Shown one piece after another: positions 63,790-64,000 of a stretch of DNA of 64,000 nucleotides. The stretch's first letter is position 1. The number at the start of each line of letters is the position of its first letter. Location of the stretch: positions 1,156,001 to 1,220,000 of the forward strand of contig AP031354.1 in NCBI GenBank assembly GCA_037833965.1, in the 5' to 3' direction. The notes under the pieces are model-generated. The model saw only the letters and a list, made by a program, of their open reading frames with translations. It was not told the origin of the DNA and searched no databases. Position numbers and translations under genes: made by a program. Origin of the DNA: Marchantia polymorpha subsp. ruderalis. Taxonomy: Eukaryota; Streptophyta; Marchantiopsida; Marchantiales; Marchantiaceae.

Positions 63790-64000
63790 CAATCTGCACA
63801 TTACAGTTAACATTACGTATGCCAACCGGTTAGCTTCGAGCAAAGATATGGAGAAATCAGCTACTCATGACCCAAAGTCATAGAGAACACAATGTGGATC
63901 ATCTGTAAGCAAGATATTCAGGTGCACAGGTGTTGAGTGATACAGAGGCGCACTAGGCTTGCAATCAGGAAAACAACCAGACCCATCCATTAGAAATGCC
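63666..64000 (-). promoter_or_regulatory. CLASP 5' UTR/promoter with a (GA)n tract
   Basis: Directly upstream of the CLASP start. At 63755-63788 a CT run on the plus strand reads as a GA repeat on the coding strand, about 90-120 bases before the ATG. GA repeats in plant leaders and promoters are known binding sites for BBR/BPC GAGA-binding factors. Here it may equally be a plain microsatellite. Transcription start and TATA box are not assigned. Confidence 0.5.

Noticed and set aside
1-64000. CRISPR arrays, operons, riboswitches or phage genes
   Set aside because: The window is eukaryotic nuclear DNA with spliced genes. No regularly spaced repeats or bacterial gene clusters occur.

Overview
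The window is nuclear DNA from a land plant, most likely a bryophyte (moss or liverwort). The evidence is a plant-type CLASP gene with 22 exons, a plant ATP synthase subunit e, a plant-type CAAX protease with small introns, a cytosolic tRNA-Asn, a U6 snRNA-like sequence, a TTTAGGG-type repeat, and gene-poor AT-rich stretches that hold decayed Helitron and Ty1/copia sequence. The species is an inference; no organelle or marker gene settles it.

Layout. 1-4.2 kb: a minus-strand RWD-domain gene (about 2.7-4.17 kb). 4.2-9.2 kb: an AT-rich desert with a 52-codon GC-richer ORF (6.1 kb), tRNA-Asn(GTT) (7.55 kb) and a Helitron helicase remnant (7.8 kb). 9.19-12.59 kb: a complete eight-exon CAAX prenyl protease 2 gene (RCE1/FACE2). 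12.6-21.3 kb: mostly non-coding. 21.3-22.8 kb: an intronless secreted GH71 alpha-1,3-glucanase. 22.8-30.6 kb: repeats, two unassigned reading frames (24.8 and 25.5 kb), a diverged 126-bp tandem duplication and a Ty1/copia fossil. 30.6 kb: the U6-like sequence (minus). 32-33.95 kb: an unrecognised reading frame, followed by the C-terminal exons of the SUMO ligase NSE2/MMS21. 35.7-39.3 kb: weak coding signals only. 42.1-42.8 kb: mitochondrial ATP synthase subunit e (50 aa, three exons). 46-46.7 kb: an inverted repeat. 47.7-48.6 kb: an intronless, GC-rich secreted chitin deacetylase with a chitin-binding domain (minus). 53.3-63.7 kb: CLASP (minus), with all 22 exons resolved to a 1564-aa frame.

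Function. The housekeeping genes (CLASP for microtubules, RCE1 for prenyl protein processing, NSE2 for SMC5/6 DNA repair, ATP synthase e for mitochondria) are unrelated neighbours and do not form an operon-like unit. The most notable feature is the pair of single-exon, GC-rich, signal-peptide-bearing carbohydrate enzymes that act on the two fungal wall polymers alpha-1,3-glucan and chitin, about 25 kb apart. Both families are typical of fungi. Acquisition from fungi followed by use in plant-fungus interaction is a reasonable but untested reading.
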